A stretch of DNA of 27,961 bases from Stephanodiscus triporus (Eukaryota > Bacillariophyta > Thalassiosirophyceae > Thalassiosirales > Thalassiosiraceae): NCBI GenBank assembly GCA_036939755.1, contig JALLAZ010000048.1:1-27961 (forward strand). Reading direction: 5' to 3'. This document shows positions 12,401-20,810 of this stretch, piece by piece (positions within the stretch are counted from its first letter, which is position 1; the number at the start of each line of letters is the position of its first letter). The position numbers and the translations under genes were made by a program. Under the pieces are notes generated by a model. That model made no database searches. It had not been told where the DNA came from and saw nothing but the letters and a program-made list of their open reading frames with translations.

Positions 12401-15400
12401 ACAAAGTAGAATCTAGGGAAGATTTTCTTCTTGATATCAAGATACTCGTGCAGTGATTTCTGGCACATTTCAAGCTTCTCGCGCATGCCCCTCAATGATT
12501 CGTAGCGACCCTCAACAGAACAAACTTTGACGCAGTTAACCTCAAGCACGGCTTTTTTCATCAACTGCTTGAACTCGGAATCGATTCCTTCGAATCGCTT
12601 CGTGTCCTCTGGCAATTGTGATCTTATGTCCGCTGATGCCAAAAAGATGGATTCGAGTGACCCCCATGAACGAGAGACTACCAGCCACATCCTCAGTGTA
12701 TCATCCACCGTTCGCAATTGACTCTGCCATTGTACAACACGGTCCTTGAAGTACTCCATGAACTGACCCATGCCATAAATACCCTGCAGCTCCATTTGGT
12801 GAGCTTCCATGCTTTCAACCACCTCTTCGCTTGGGCGTGGAATGAACGTATCAGTGTCCTTGTGTGGTGAATAGTTCAATTCCATAACTGACCACACCCC
12901 GTCGATTTCGGTCAACTTCTTTTCGATCTTAAGCTCCTTCATAGCTGTTTCGACGATATCCTCAATTTCCTGCTTTCGACTATCGAGCTTGAGCATAAGC
13001 ATGTCGCGGAGCGTAAACTTAGGGTCTGACGGGTCAACTGCCTTGACATTACACACCCGTGCAAGGGCTGTCCAATGGCGCGCTCTTATGGCATCTGCAT
13101 GCAGATCATTGACAAGGGGCAGTACCGTTGCCATGACAGCCATAGAGTCGTCGATATCCTTGTAAACCTGCCACCCTTTCATGGCAGGATTTGCGGATCC
13201 CATTTCTTTGAGCTGCTTCCGGAGGCGTTTATTCTGATCCTCAAGATCAACTGCGTTGACAACGTGCCACAATTCCTTCTCCCAGCCCTCATAAACGCTG
13301 CTGACACTTCCCTTGAATTTCCAAAGAAGGATGAGTTGCTTAACTTCACTGCGACTTTCGCCAATTTCTGGGTAGGACGTTGGCTGCAACTCAAACAAAT
13401 CTTCAAGCTCGCGGAATTTCTCGATCTGCACCTCGAGCTGATCTAGCTTGGAAGTAAATGAATCAATTATGTCAAATGCCGTCGAGCAACCGCCTTCAAA
13501 CTTAAAAGGAGCTTGTGCTCTGAAGTCTCCGCGGAATTTCCTGATTGAAAGGTAAAATTGGTCCAGGTCAACCTTAAGAGCGTCGACGGAAGCCATTTGC
13601 ATCGGCAGAATGTCTTCCTTCTTTTTGAATGTCTTTTTCACGACTGCTTCCCACGCCAGAGGGGCCTCTTCCAAGAAATTTCGCACCGTCCGACCTGCAA
13701 CCATGTCATTCAAAACATCGACGCCATAACGTCGAAGAGTTTGAATGCAGTCTTTCTGCGGTCCAAATAGTTCAGGCACCGAATCCGTTTTGAGCCTCAC
13801 ATCCCGAATGATGGTCATAACTGCCATCAACTCATCCGATTGTCTGCCATGTGACTCATTGACTTGTCGATTCAAACCTTGATTGACAGACTCCATGAAT
13901 TTGTGGAGATCTGACAACGTAGCGATTATCGACCCACGCATGTGGGAGGTGAAAAGATTGATCCATTTCGTAGCGAAGAGTGAAACATCTCTCTTCGCGG
14001 GTGTAATGTCGATTCTCAGCCAGCCGACATCACATGGAGACTGGGCCTTCGCCACATCCGTTTGCGCCTCGACGCACTTTTGAATTGCCTTGTCAAACTT
14101 ATCCAAGTCCAACAGTCTCGTCCCGTGCTCAGTAACAATGGTCGAATTCTCGCAAAAGTCCTTGAAGTAGGAGGTGAGGTCGGTCTCCCAAAGGTACGAG
14201 TATTTATCAAAATTCTTCTTGAGATCATGACACTTCTTGCCGTTGGTGAGGATGGAGTCGGACAGCGATGTCAGCACACTATTAATGGCCGAATCAGAGT
14301 GCATTTCTCCCATGTACGTCCCTTCCCCATCAAGCCTCTTAAAAAGTGTCGAGATTTGAAAGAACGAGCCAATCACATTGTCAATCATGTCTGCCATGCC
14401 TATTCCGTTTGCATCATGGCCGAGGGGGGGCTGAAAGTTGATGCCATCTGTTCCATTCACAATGAGCATGATTTCAAACAGCGGCAGTCGCCCATCTCTT
14501 CGGATAGACTCAGGGTTGATTTGATCTAATAAAAACTCAAGTGATGTAATGATTGCGGCAGACAGTCCATTGACGATGACACTGTTGACGAATTCCACAT
14601 AGCGTTGCCATTCAGCGGAACTTTCCGAAACCCTCAGCACGTTGTTCGTTTCTTTCAGCAAAGAGTGTATTTGATCGCCAGCGTCCTTGATATTGGAGAA
14701 GTTTGAAGCCTGCATAGACTTGAATATTCTTTCAAATTCTTCCTTCTCCATTGGTTTAGTTTTTCGCTCAATCATAGGCCTGTCCCACTTGTTGACAATA
14801 TCTTGCACTGCGCTCAAATTGTCTTTCGTTGTCTTCAAAATGCCATGTACTACTTTCACTTGCTCCATGGAATCTCCAATGAACTCGGTGACCCCGTCAG
14901 ACTGCCAGTTCAATGTTTCGAGACCTGGCTGGATAGCAACGTCGAATTTTGCCAAATATGGATCAATGAGTGGCTTCTCCACTGGCAACAAGCTATCCAG
15001 GACAGAATTATTCATGTTTACGATGAGATCTAGGTTGCCAGTCCGAGCACGAAAGGTGTCCGCGGATTGGTATATTTTCAGCGCCGAATCTGGCACTGAA
15101 AGCCCAAGGAGAAGAAAATACTTGACCTCGCGCAGGAGTCGCACGAGCGCTGGGTCGAAATTCGTGATAAGCTTACGTGATTCCATCCTCCTAAGAAGAT
15201 GTAATTCAAGCTTGGCACCTGTTATTGTCTCGACGTCATGCCCCCACTCTCCGACCTTTTGTCGTTCGAAATCAAGCAACGATGTCATGATAGCTTTCTG
15301 CACTTTGATCACCTCTTTGGCCTCCTCGCGGTCGAGGATATTACGATCCAATTCCTGCATTTTTTCCATAGGAATTTTGGCTCTCGCGATAAGTCCATGG

Positions 15401-17233
15401 CACCATGTCAAAGCACCACTGATCGGGGGGAGATTACGAAATGTTTCTTTCGGGGGGCTACATCTATATTGGAAGAACTCTTCTTGGATCACCTTCAGAT
15501 CTTTTCCATACGATTGGATGAGGACAATTTGTTTCACCTCCACTTCATCTTGAATAATCGGCCGATCTAGCAGTTGCTTATCGAAAGTGTCCACCAGTTG
15601 AAAGCGGCCGTAGACTGTTTCGCAGTCATCGAGGGCGAGGCCGATAACGGCTCCAAGTCTACGCTCTATCTCCTTCACAATTTTTCGGAATTTAGAGTAT
15701 TCGTCGTCAAACTGAATGGCCTTTATGTCCATGATGTCATACTCCAAACTCTTCACTGCGTCAACCGTGCGTTGGAAGTCGTCCTTAATTTGCTGGATTG
15801 TGGACGTGAGTGTGCTGCCTTTGGTCCCACCAATCTCCACCTTGGCGAGCTTTGAAAACTGAATGATTGTTTTCGTTAGATCCAGAATATCGTGACTCCT
15901 CTCGATGAAACAGTCGAGACGAGCGAATAAGGCGCCATTTTGAATGGACCATGGATTCTTTAGGCACTCGTTGGCAACTCTTGTCTTGTAATCAAAGTAT
16001 GTGCTCTTGAAATTTCCACACACTTTCAACACCAGTGAAAGCTGGTCGACCGCTAGATTGGCCTCTTCGTTCTTGATAAAAGAGAAGACTTGTTCCCCTG
16101 ATATGAAACGGCAAGCTTGGTCGATAATTGAGTTGCAAATTTCTCGAATTAGAATCACGAGCCGACTGGGGGTGTTGTAGTAGGTAGAGTGCTTCCAAAT
16201 TAGCATGATAGTGTGCAAGATTGGCTTGAATGTGGCTGAAATGTTCACAAAGTCATCCTCGTTCAATTTATTCACCCACTTCTCCAATGCTTTGAGATGC
16301 TTCATGTTGTCATTAGCCTCGTGCCGTGCAGCGTAGACCTCCTTGCATAGCCTGGTAAACGTTATGCAATAAGTGGACTTGGCTTCGTCGAGAGCCTCGA
16401 GTACCCGTTGAGTTTCAGTGTTTTGAAGCTGCTCAAAAATTGAGTTGAGGTTGTTTGCCTTATTCTTCCAAAACAAAATCTCCACATCGGGCGTTGGGTG
16501 GAATCCAAGTTTGAGTTGCGCCTCGGGATCTTGTTTTAGCACATTCTTGATCTGCTTTGTCCAGGTAATGATGGAACTTTCAAAAAGAGATGTGCGGTTG
16601 GTAGATTCGATCAAGGAGCCACTGTCCCCATATGACAGCGGTGTAGGCAATCTAGTTTCTCCCTTCACTTGTCCGCAAATAATAGTTGACGAGGAAATAA
16701 ACGAATGAAAGCAATCAAATATTTCTCGGCTCGTGAGTTTCCCCCAGCTCATTTGATTCATTTGGTTGGAGAGCACCGGAAGCAACACCTTCGTCGAGAC
16801 CAGCTCCAGGTTTTCGAAAGAGGACATCCCACCGATTTCGTCAACAAAAGTGCCAGAATGAATGTTTGCTTCCGTCAATTCGCATACCGTCTTTGATATT
16901 GCCAAAAACTTCGTCTTTGATAATCTTGGCATTGCCACGACAATTTTCAGGCTTTCTGGAATCAGAATGCATTTCACATTTTTGCTGGAGAAGAATTGCG
17001 CAAGGATTTCGCTGAAGATAGAACAGATGTCACGGTTAAGTTTAAAGATCAAAGTTGATTTTCGATGAAGACGATCGGGAGCAGATCTATTACCTTGTGG
17101 CTTCTGTCCGAAAGAGTTTATCGAATTTTTCTCCTGGAGAGAGCTTCGAATATGTCGAAAGAACACAATGAACAACGTGCTTGACCCGAGGGTCGTCCCA
17201 GAACTTTACTGCATCGCCACTGTCTACCACCAT
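3484..17233 (-). CDS. Axonemal dynein heavy chain, probably outer-arm beta (DNAH9/11/17-like) class
   Basis: This is the ATP-driven motor of the flagellar axoneme, about 4,545 residues after splicing. A long DHC_N1 tail leads to the linker and a six-AAA ring. P-loops sit at 11575-11598 (AAA1, GPAGTGKT, with Walker B GCFDEFNR), 10669-10692 (AAA2, GPAGSAKT, unusual), 9652-9675 (AAA3, GNAGTGKT) and 8608-8631 (AAA4, GVGGSGKQ). The stalk coiled coils lie at about 7590-7900 and 6985-7265 around a microtubule-binding tip (about 7270-7580). AAA5/6 and the C-terminal domain follow. The last exon (3484-3865) supplies NGWELDKLVTFTRVTK and the end of the C-terminal domain. NPKAVTGDELYGYM plus DWKDGVLS after AAA2 favours the outer-arm beta class. 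The start is ATG 17233 in the context GCCATGG, the first ATG downstream of the CoaE stop. A frame change at about 17088-17095 separates the first 47 codons from the rest (see findings). Confidence 0.95.
3866..3973 (-). other. Dynein heavy chain intron (108 nt)
   Basis: The donor GTAAGT at 3973 follows the codons for ICQV plus GC. The acceptor GCGCAG ends at 3866. Joining restores Ala and continues into AQKNGWELDKL, exactly as dynein C-terminal domains read. The pyrimidine tract before the acceptor is built from a TTTCCA hexamer repeat. Confidence 0.92.
3884..3904. repeat. AATGGA hexamer repeat in dynein intron
   Basis: Three perfect AATGGA units plus a partial fourth are seen on the plus strand. 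On the coding strand this is TCCATT repeated and forms most of the polypyrimidine tract of the intron. Confidence 0.9.
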
Positions 17234-17416
17234 GGCGTTTACAACCCGAGCGTCAAGGTTGTCGTGTTGGAGATAAGTCAGAAAAGAGGGGTGGTAGTCT
17301 GAGTCTCGGGGAAGAATATTATTTAAAAAATTGACAAACTGCCCCCCCCACACACACCAGCACCAGCACCAGCACCTGCAGTTCGGGCCGAGCGCTCCAG
17401 GTGTACTGACTTTAGT
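17234..17416 (-). other. CoaE-dynein intergenic region / dynein 5' leader
   Basis: Only 183 nt separate the CoaE stop from the dynein start, so both the CoaE 3' end and the dynein promoter or 5' leader must fit here or overlap neighbouring sequence. It contains an 8-base G run (coding strand, 17342-17349), a GT run and a GGTGCT hexamer repeat. The frame upstream of ATG 17233 is open for a while but contains no ATG. Confidence 0.6.
17356..17376. repeat. ACCAGC hexamer repeat
   Basis: Three ACCAGC units plus ACC on the plus strand sit directly upstream of the dynein leader and next to an 8-base C run. Confidence 0.9.
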
Positions 17417-18544
17417 TTAGGTGTATTGCTGTCTCAAGAGGAATCCAGCGAATCCAATGACCAACCAAGACAGTTCGATGCCACGTTGCGGTCCCGCCAC
17501 GATGTCCGCTACCTCTCTTTTCACCTGTCGTACTTGACTTTTCAACGATTTAAGACTTCCGTCATTCCGTATAACCACGTGAGCTTTGCGCGCCTTTTCC
17601 TCCACTGGAATTTGACTCGTGATGCGCTGCCAGCACTGCTCTAATGTTAGGTCTGGATTGCGCTTATGCAATCTTTCCAATTGTAGCGTTGAGTTGCAAG
17701 TAACCACAATGACTGTCCCGAACAAAATCCGCATGGGCAATCCGCCCTCAAAAAGAAGTGGAATATCAACGCAAACCACTCGCTGCTTTACATTGGATTT
17801 TGGCTTTGAAAGTCTGAGTCCTTCGGTTAAAATGCGCTTGAGCATGATTTTTCGGATTTGTGGGTGTGTGATTGAGTTGAGCTTCATGCGCTTTTGACGA
17901 TCTCGAAATACCAAGTCTCCCAGCTTGCGACGATCAATCACGGGAGCTGAACAACTCTCTCTTTCCTTTTTTGTCAATATACCACTTCCAAACTCAGAGA
18001 CTAAGCGATCATAGACGGATTCGTTCTGGGCCAACTGTCTCGGCAGTAAAATGTCGTGTGCGATTCCATCCAAATCTATGATGACAAACTCAGTCTCGGT
18101 GTCATTCTGTAATGACTGTAACAAGCTGGAAACAGTCGATTTCCCCGTCGCGATTCCTCCCGTTAGACCCACCGGTTGCAGTGCGGCTCCGACAACTGTA
18201 CCAAACACGAAGGAGACAATGCGCATCACTAATGACATCAACGCCCCCGCACTGACTCGATCGTATGATATCCCATCATGGGTATCATGACTAGTAGGAA
18301 ATGTACCCGTCATTTGATGCCTCAGAATGAAAGACGCCGACAGATAGGCAATCGCAATTTTGACGACGATATTTCGCAACCTTGCCATGGGATGACTGCG
18401 TCGAGAAAACCGTTCTGTAACAGCTCCGACGACAACTCCAACTGATAGCGAAGAAATGACAAGAGCAAATTCCGTAGCCATCATACGAAACAGGGACCAA
18501 GAAATTTCATCCATCTTGTTGTTGTGTGGGTGTGAGAATAACAT
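17417..18544 (-). CDS. coaE: Dephospho-CoA kinase with N-terminal membrane extension
   Basis: It phosphorylates the 3'-OH of dephospho-CoA, the last step of coenzyme A synthesis. The catalytic domain starts near residue 124 with the P-loop GLTGGIATGKST (126-137), then VIIDLDGIAHDIL (Asp157/Asp159), LNSITHPQIRK, CVDIPLLFEGG and a C-terminal helical part with RITSQIPVEEKARKAHVVIRN, all typical of the family. The usual enzyme is about 200-230 residues; this one is 375. The extra 125 N-terminal residues contain about three hydrophobic segments (roughly 26-44, 58-73, 100-123), and a hydrophobic stretch near 354-370 closes the protein. Plant and animal homologues often have a C-terminal hydrophobic tail; the N-terminal segments are unusual. 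The start is ATG 18544. Other in-frame ATGs (MDEISW, MMATEF) would also keep the membrane segments. It is transcribed divergently from the methyltransferase gene and lies in tandem with dynein. Confidence 0.92.
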   Translation of the reverse strand: MLFSHPHNNKMDEISWSLFRMMATEFALVISSLSVGVVVGAVTERFSRRSHPMARLRNIVVKIAIAYLSASFILRHQMTGTFPTSHDTHDGISYDRVSAGALMSLVMRIVSFVFGTVVGAALQPVGLTGGIATGKSTVSSLLQSLQNDTETEFVIIDLDGIAHDILLPRQLAQNESVYDRLVSEFGSGILTKKERESCSAPVIDRRKLGDLVFRDRQKRMKLNSITHPQIRKIMLKRILTEGLRLSKPKSNVKQRVVCVDIPLLFEGGLPMRILFGTVIVVTCNSTLQLERLHKRNPDLTLEQCWQRITSQIPVEEKARKAHVVIRNDGSLKSLKSQVRQVKREVADIVAGPQRGIELSWLVIGFAGFLLRQQYT

Positions 18545-18834
18545 CGCCTTAGCCAGCCATAAAGAGGTTCGACAGGTTGACGAGTCAACGTGAATTGTTT
18601 GAGCTTGTTAGCCACCTGGTGGGGTTGGAGGTTGGAGTTCCTGCCCTCTCTAGTATGTATCGTATGGTACTTACAGCAGAGAGAGAGATAAAAGCTACTT
18701 AAGTAGTACTCCGGCGACGGCCAGGCGTAGTTGAGATTGCGATTCTACCTAGAGTTAGCCACGTAATGGAGAATAGAAGTTGTTGTATCTACGATATCTT
18801 CTAGTGATAGCTTTCAGTCCTGGCGGCTGGCGGC
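18545..18834. promoter_or_regulatory. Divergent promoter region between CoaE and BMT5-like genes
   Basis: The 290 nt between two divergent start codons must contain both promoters. Visible elements are an AG run at about 18679-18688 and a perfect 12-base palindrome CTACTTAAGTAG at 18695-18706. No canonical TATA box or known factor site can be assigned from sequence alone. Confidence 0.45.
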
Positions 18835-20322
18835 ATGGCGTCCTATCCCACGCGCGACGTCGATCGCCTGTACTGTCCTGTCATCACGTACCAATGCGCC
18901 ATCGGTCCCCTACGCCCCCGCCGCGACGACGCCGCCGCCGTCCCATCGTCGCCGCCGTGCGTCGCGTGCGCGTACAAGATATGCAACTTTGACGTCGCGC
19001 GCGACGCGGACTTCTCCGTACGTGTGCCCAACGCCAGGCCGGAGACATGTCCCAGGTCGTTTTCTTCTTCTTCTTCTTCTTCTTCTTTTTCTTCCTCTTC
19101 CTCTTCTTCTTCCCGCGACGGTGGAGATGGTCGCGGCCGCGGCCACCACGGTGACGACGCGTCCTCCGCGGGATACCGTCGGGGGATGCGCGTCCTCGCG
19201 ATCGGGGACGGGGATTTCTCCTTCTCGTCGGCGATCGCGAGGGTCGTTATCTCATCCTGGGTCGACGACGACAGCGACAACCACGACAACGACAACGAAG
19301 ACAATCGCGACGCGAAGAATGTCACCGCCTCCTCCTCTGACTCCGCCGGTGAGGGGAGGGGGTGTGTGGTGGCGACGAGCTACGAGGACGCCGCCACGCT
19401 GCGCGACGTCTACCCTGACTTCGACGTCACCCTCCGTCATTTGATGAAATCTAGAGGAGACGTCTTCGTGGGATACAACGTTGACGCGACGAGGCTGGCC
19501 GAGACGTTGCCCGCTTGTGCGCGAGCGACGAGGTACCATAGGATATGCTGGAACTTCCCCTGCACGGCGATCCCGTCTGGTAAGGACGGGCAGAACGACG
19601 CCATGGAACGGAACAAGGAGCTGATACGTAAATTCGTGTCCAGCGCACTGCCCTTCCTCGACGAGAGGTGTGGGGAGATACACATGGCTCACAAGACGAA
19701 GCCCCCTTACAACCAGTGGCTGTTGGAAAAGGTGGCGTTGGAGGGGACGTCGTCGATCGACGATCGCGGTCACGAAGTGGGCGATGGAAGGGCAGATGAC
19801 GATGTCGACGAGAATTCCGGCGATGATGATGATGATGATGATGATTCTTCGAGACGGAGACAGGGATGGCGAAATCGACGACATCGACAACGGAGGTTGC
19901 TCGAGTACAAGGGACGCATGGTCTTCGATAAGTGCGTATTTTGTCCGTACACGCCGAGGAAGGCGCTCGATCGGAAGAGCTTCCCGTGTCACGACGCATG
20001 CGTATACGTGTTCGGGTGGAAGGAGAAGGACGACGACAATGAGGACGATGACAACGGAGACGGCTCATGGACGACAATACCCCGAACAACGGGAAAACCA
20101 TCTCATGACAACGACAACGATGTCTCCCCGAGGTGGTCATCATCTTTGATCATGCCGGTGACGGCGGAAGTGATCGACAGGATCAGGTTGATTCACATTG
20201 AGAAAGCAAAGCAAAGGGCCGATGGACAATCACAGCCCACCGACTACATTGACGCGAACTCCTCCCTCTTCCCATCAAACAAAAGGAACGGAACAAGGAA
20301 TAGCAAACGACGCAAGAAATAA
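18835..20322 (+). CDS. BMT5-like 25S rRNA (uridine-N3) methyltransferase domain protein (DUF2431)
   Basis: Family members methylate a uridine of large-subunit rRNA in the nucleolus using S-adenosylmethionine. The Rossmann core begins with MRVLAIGDGDFSFSSAIA (SAM-binding loop, about 118-135). It continues with VVATSYEDAATLRDVYPDF, GYNVDATRL, YHRICWNFPC, NKELIRKFVSSALPFLDERCGEIHM and HKTKPPYNQWLLEKVA, all recognisable DUF2431 blocks. Family proteins often run about 250-350 residues; this is 495. The surplus consists of an N-terminal region with several cysteines (C14, C21, C42, C45, C50, possibly metal binding), a Ser/Phe homopolymer (75-93), an Asp run and a basic C-terminus (RNSKRRKK) suitable for nuclear or nucleolar import. 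The start is ATG 18835. The gene is GC-rich and carries long antisense ORFs that look like compositional shadows. Confidence 0.85.
   Translation: MASYPTRDVDRLYCPVITYQCAIGPLRPRRDDAAAVPSSPPCVACAYKICNFDVARDADFSVRVPNARPETCPRSFSSSSSSSSFSSSSSSSSRDGGDGRGRGHHGDDASSAGYRRGMRVLAIGDGDFSFSSAIARVVISSWVDDDSDNHDNDNEDNRDAKNVTASSSDSAGEGRGCVVATSYEDAATLRDVYPDFDVTLRHLMKSRGDVFVGYNVDATRLAETLPACARATRYHRICWNFPCTAIPSGKDGQNDAMERNKELIRKFVSSALPFLDERCGEIHMAHKTKPPYNQWLLEKVALEGTSSIDDRGHEVGDGRADDDVDENSGDDDDDDDDSSRRRQGWRNRRHRQRRLLEYKGRMVFDKCVFCPYTPRKALDRKSFPCHDACVYVFGWKEKDDDNEDDDNGDGSWTTIPRTTGKPSHDNDNDVSPRWSSSLIMPVTAEVIDRIRLIHIEKAKQRADGQSQPTDYIDANSSLFPSNKRNGTRNSKRRKK
19063..19113 (+). repeat. Poly-serine TCT/TTC microsatellite
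   Basis: A pyrimidine-only tract of TCT/TTC/TCC codons encodes a Ser run interrupted by one Phe inside the methyltransferase gene. Length variation between alleles is likely. Confidence 0.9.
19822..19845 (+). repeat. (GAT)8 microsatellite encoding poly-Asp
   Basis: Eight perfect GAT codons lie in an acidic, low-complexity insertion between the KTKPPYNQW block and the distal conserved part of the methyltransferase. Confidence 0.95.
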
Positions 20323-20810
20323 GCAATCAATCGAAGGCGTGTGAGGACGCGCACGTGGCGTCAATCCTTCGATTCGTCTTTTATTGCCGCCACCAACCAG
20401 CGACTTGGTCCAATAATGACAATGAATCCATTAGTCCATGTTGGATGGATTAAGCCAGGCGCGATAGCGTCTGACCTATTCAAAACAGATGCAGTTCAAA
20501 AGTCAATTGTATTTTGGTTGTGATGCCGAAAGCGCAAGGAAAGTCTACTCTGCTGGGGTGGTGTCAAATGGATCACTGTGAAAAGCCAGGAGGAAGGAAG
20601 CATCAAATATCTTGAACTTAACTATCTCTACACTTCTTCTCTACGCAAACGGGACGGGCTTCATTCCACTCATTAAACACTTCATCATCAATCTGCCATC
20701 GAAATTGCAATGACTGTGTACACTATCCATCTTTATATTCACGAACTCCAACACAGAGTAAACTAATCATAGCATTGGTAATATTCTAGTTCATTTTGAA
20801 AGCATACAAA
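20323..20810. other. Convergent intergenic region
   Basis: These 488 nt lie between the 3' ends of the methyltransferase gene (plus) and the secreted propeller gene (minus). A 60-codon plus-strand ORF at 20341-20523 shows no recognisable domain and I do not call it. No RNA gene or repeat was seen. Confidence 0.5.

Noticed and set aside
14687..15553. 288-codon plus-strand ORF inside the dynein gene
   Set aside because: Ser-rich antisense shadow of a constrained dynein tail frame, without recognisable domain or splice context.
17234..17353. Dynein start at 17353 or at 17175
   Set aside because: The codons there are GTG and TTG, not ATG; the first ATG of the transcript region is 17233 and has a strong context.
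18695..18706. Palindrome CTACTTAAGTAG as a transcription factor operator
   Set aside because: A single 12-base palindrome with no second copy or known factor; noted only as a sequence feature.
19252..20143. Long minus-strand ORFs (230-246 codons) opposite the methyltransferase gene
   Set aside because: They are low complexity, rich in His/Arg/Ile repeats arising from the complement of Asp, Ser and Arg codons, and show no domain; the plus frame contains the DUF2431 motifs.
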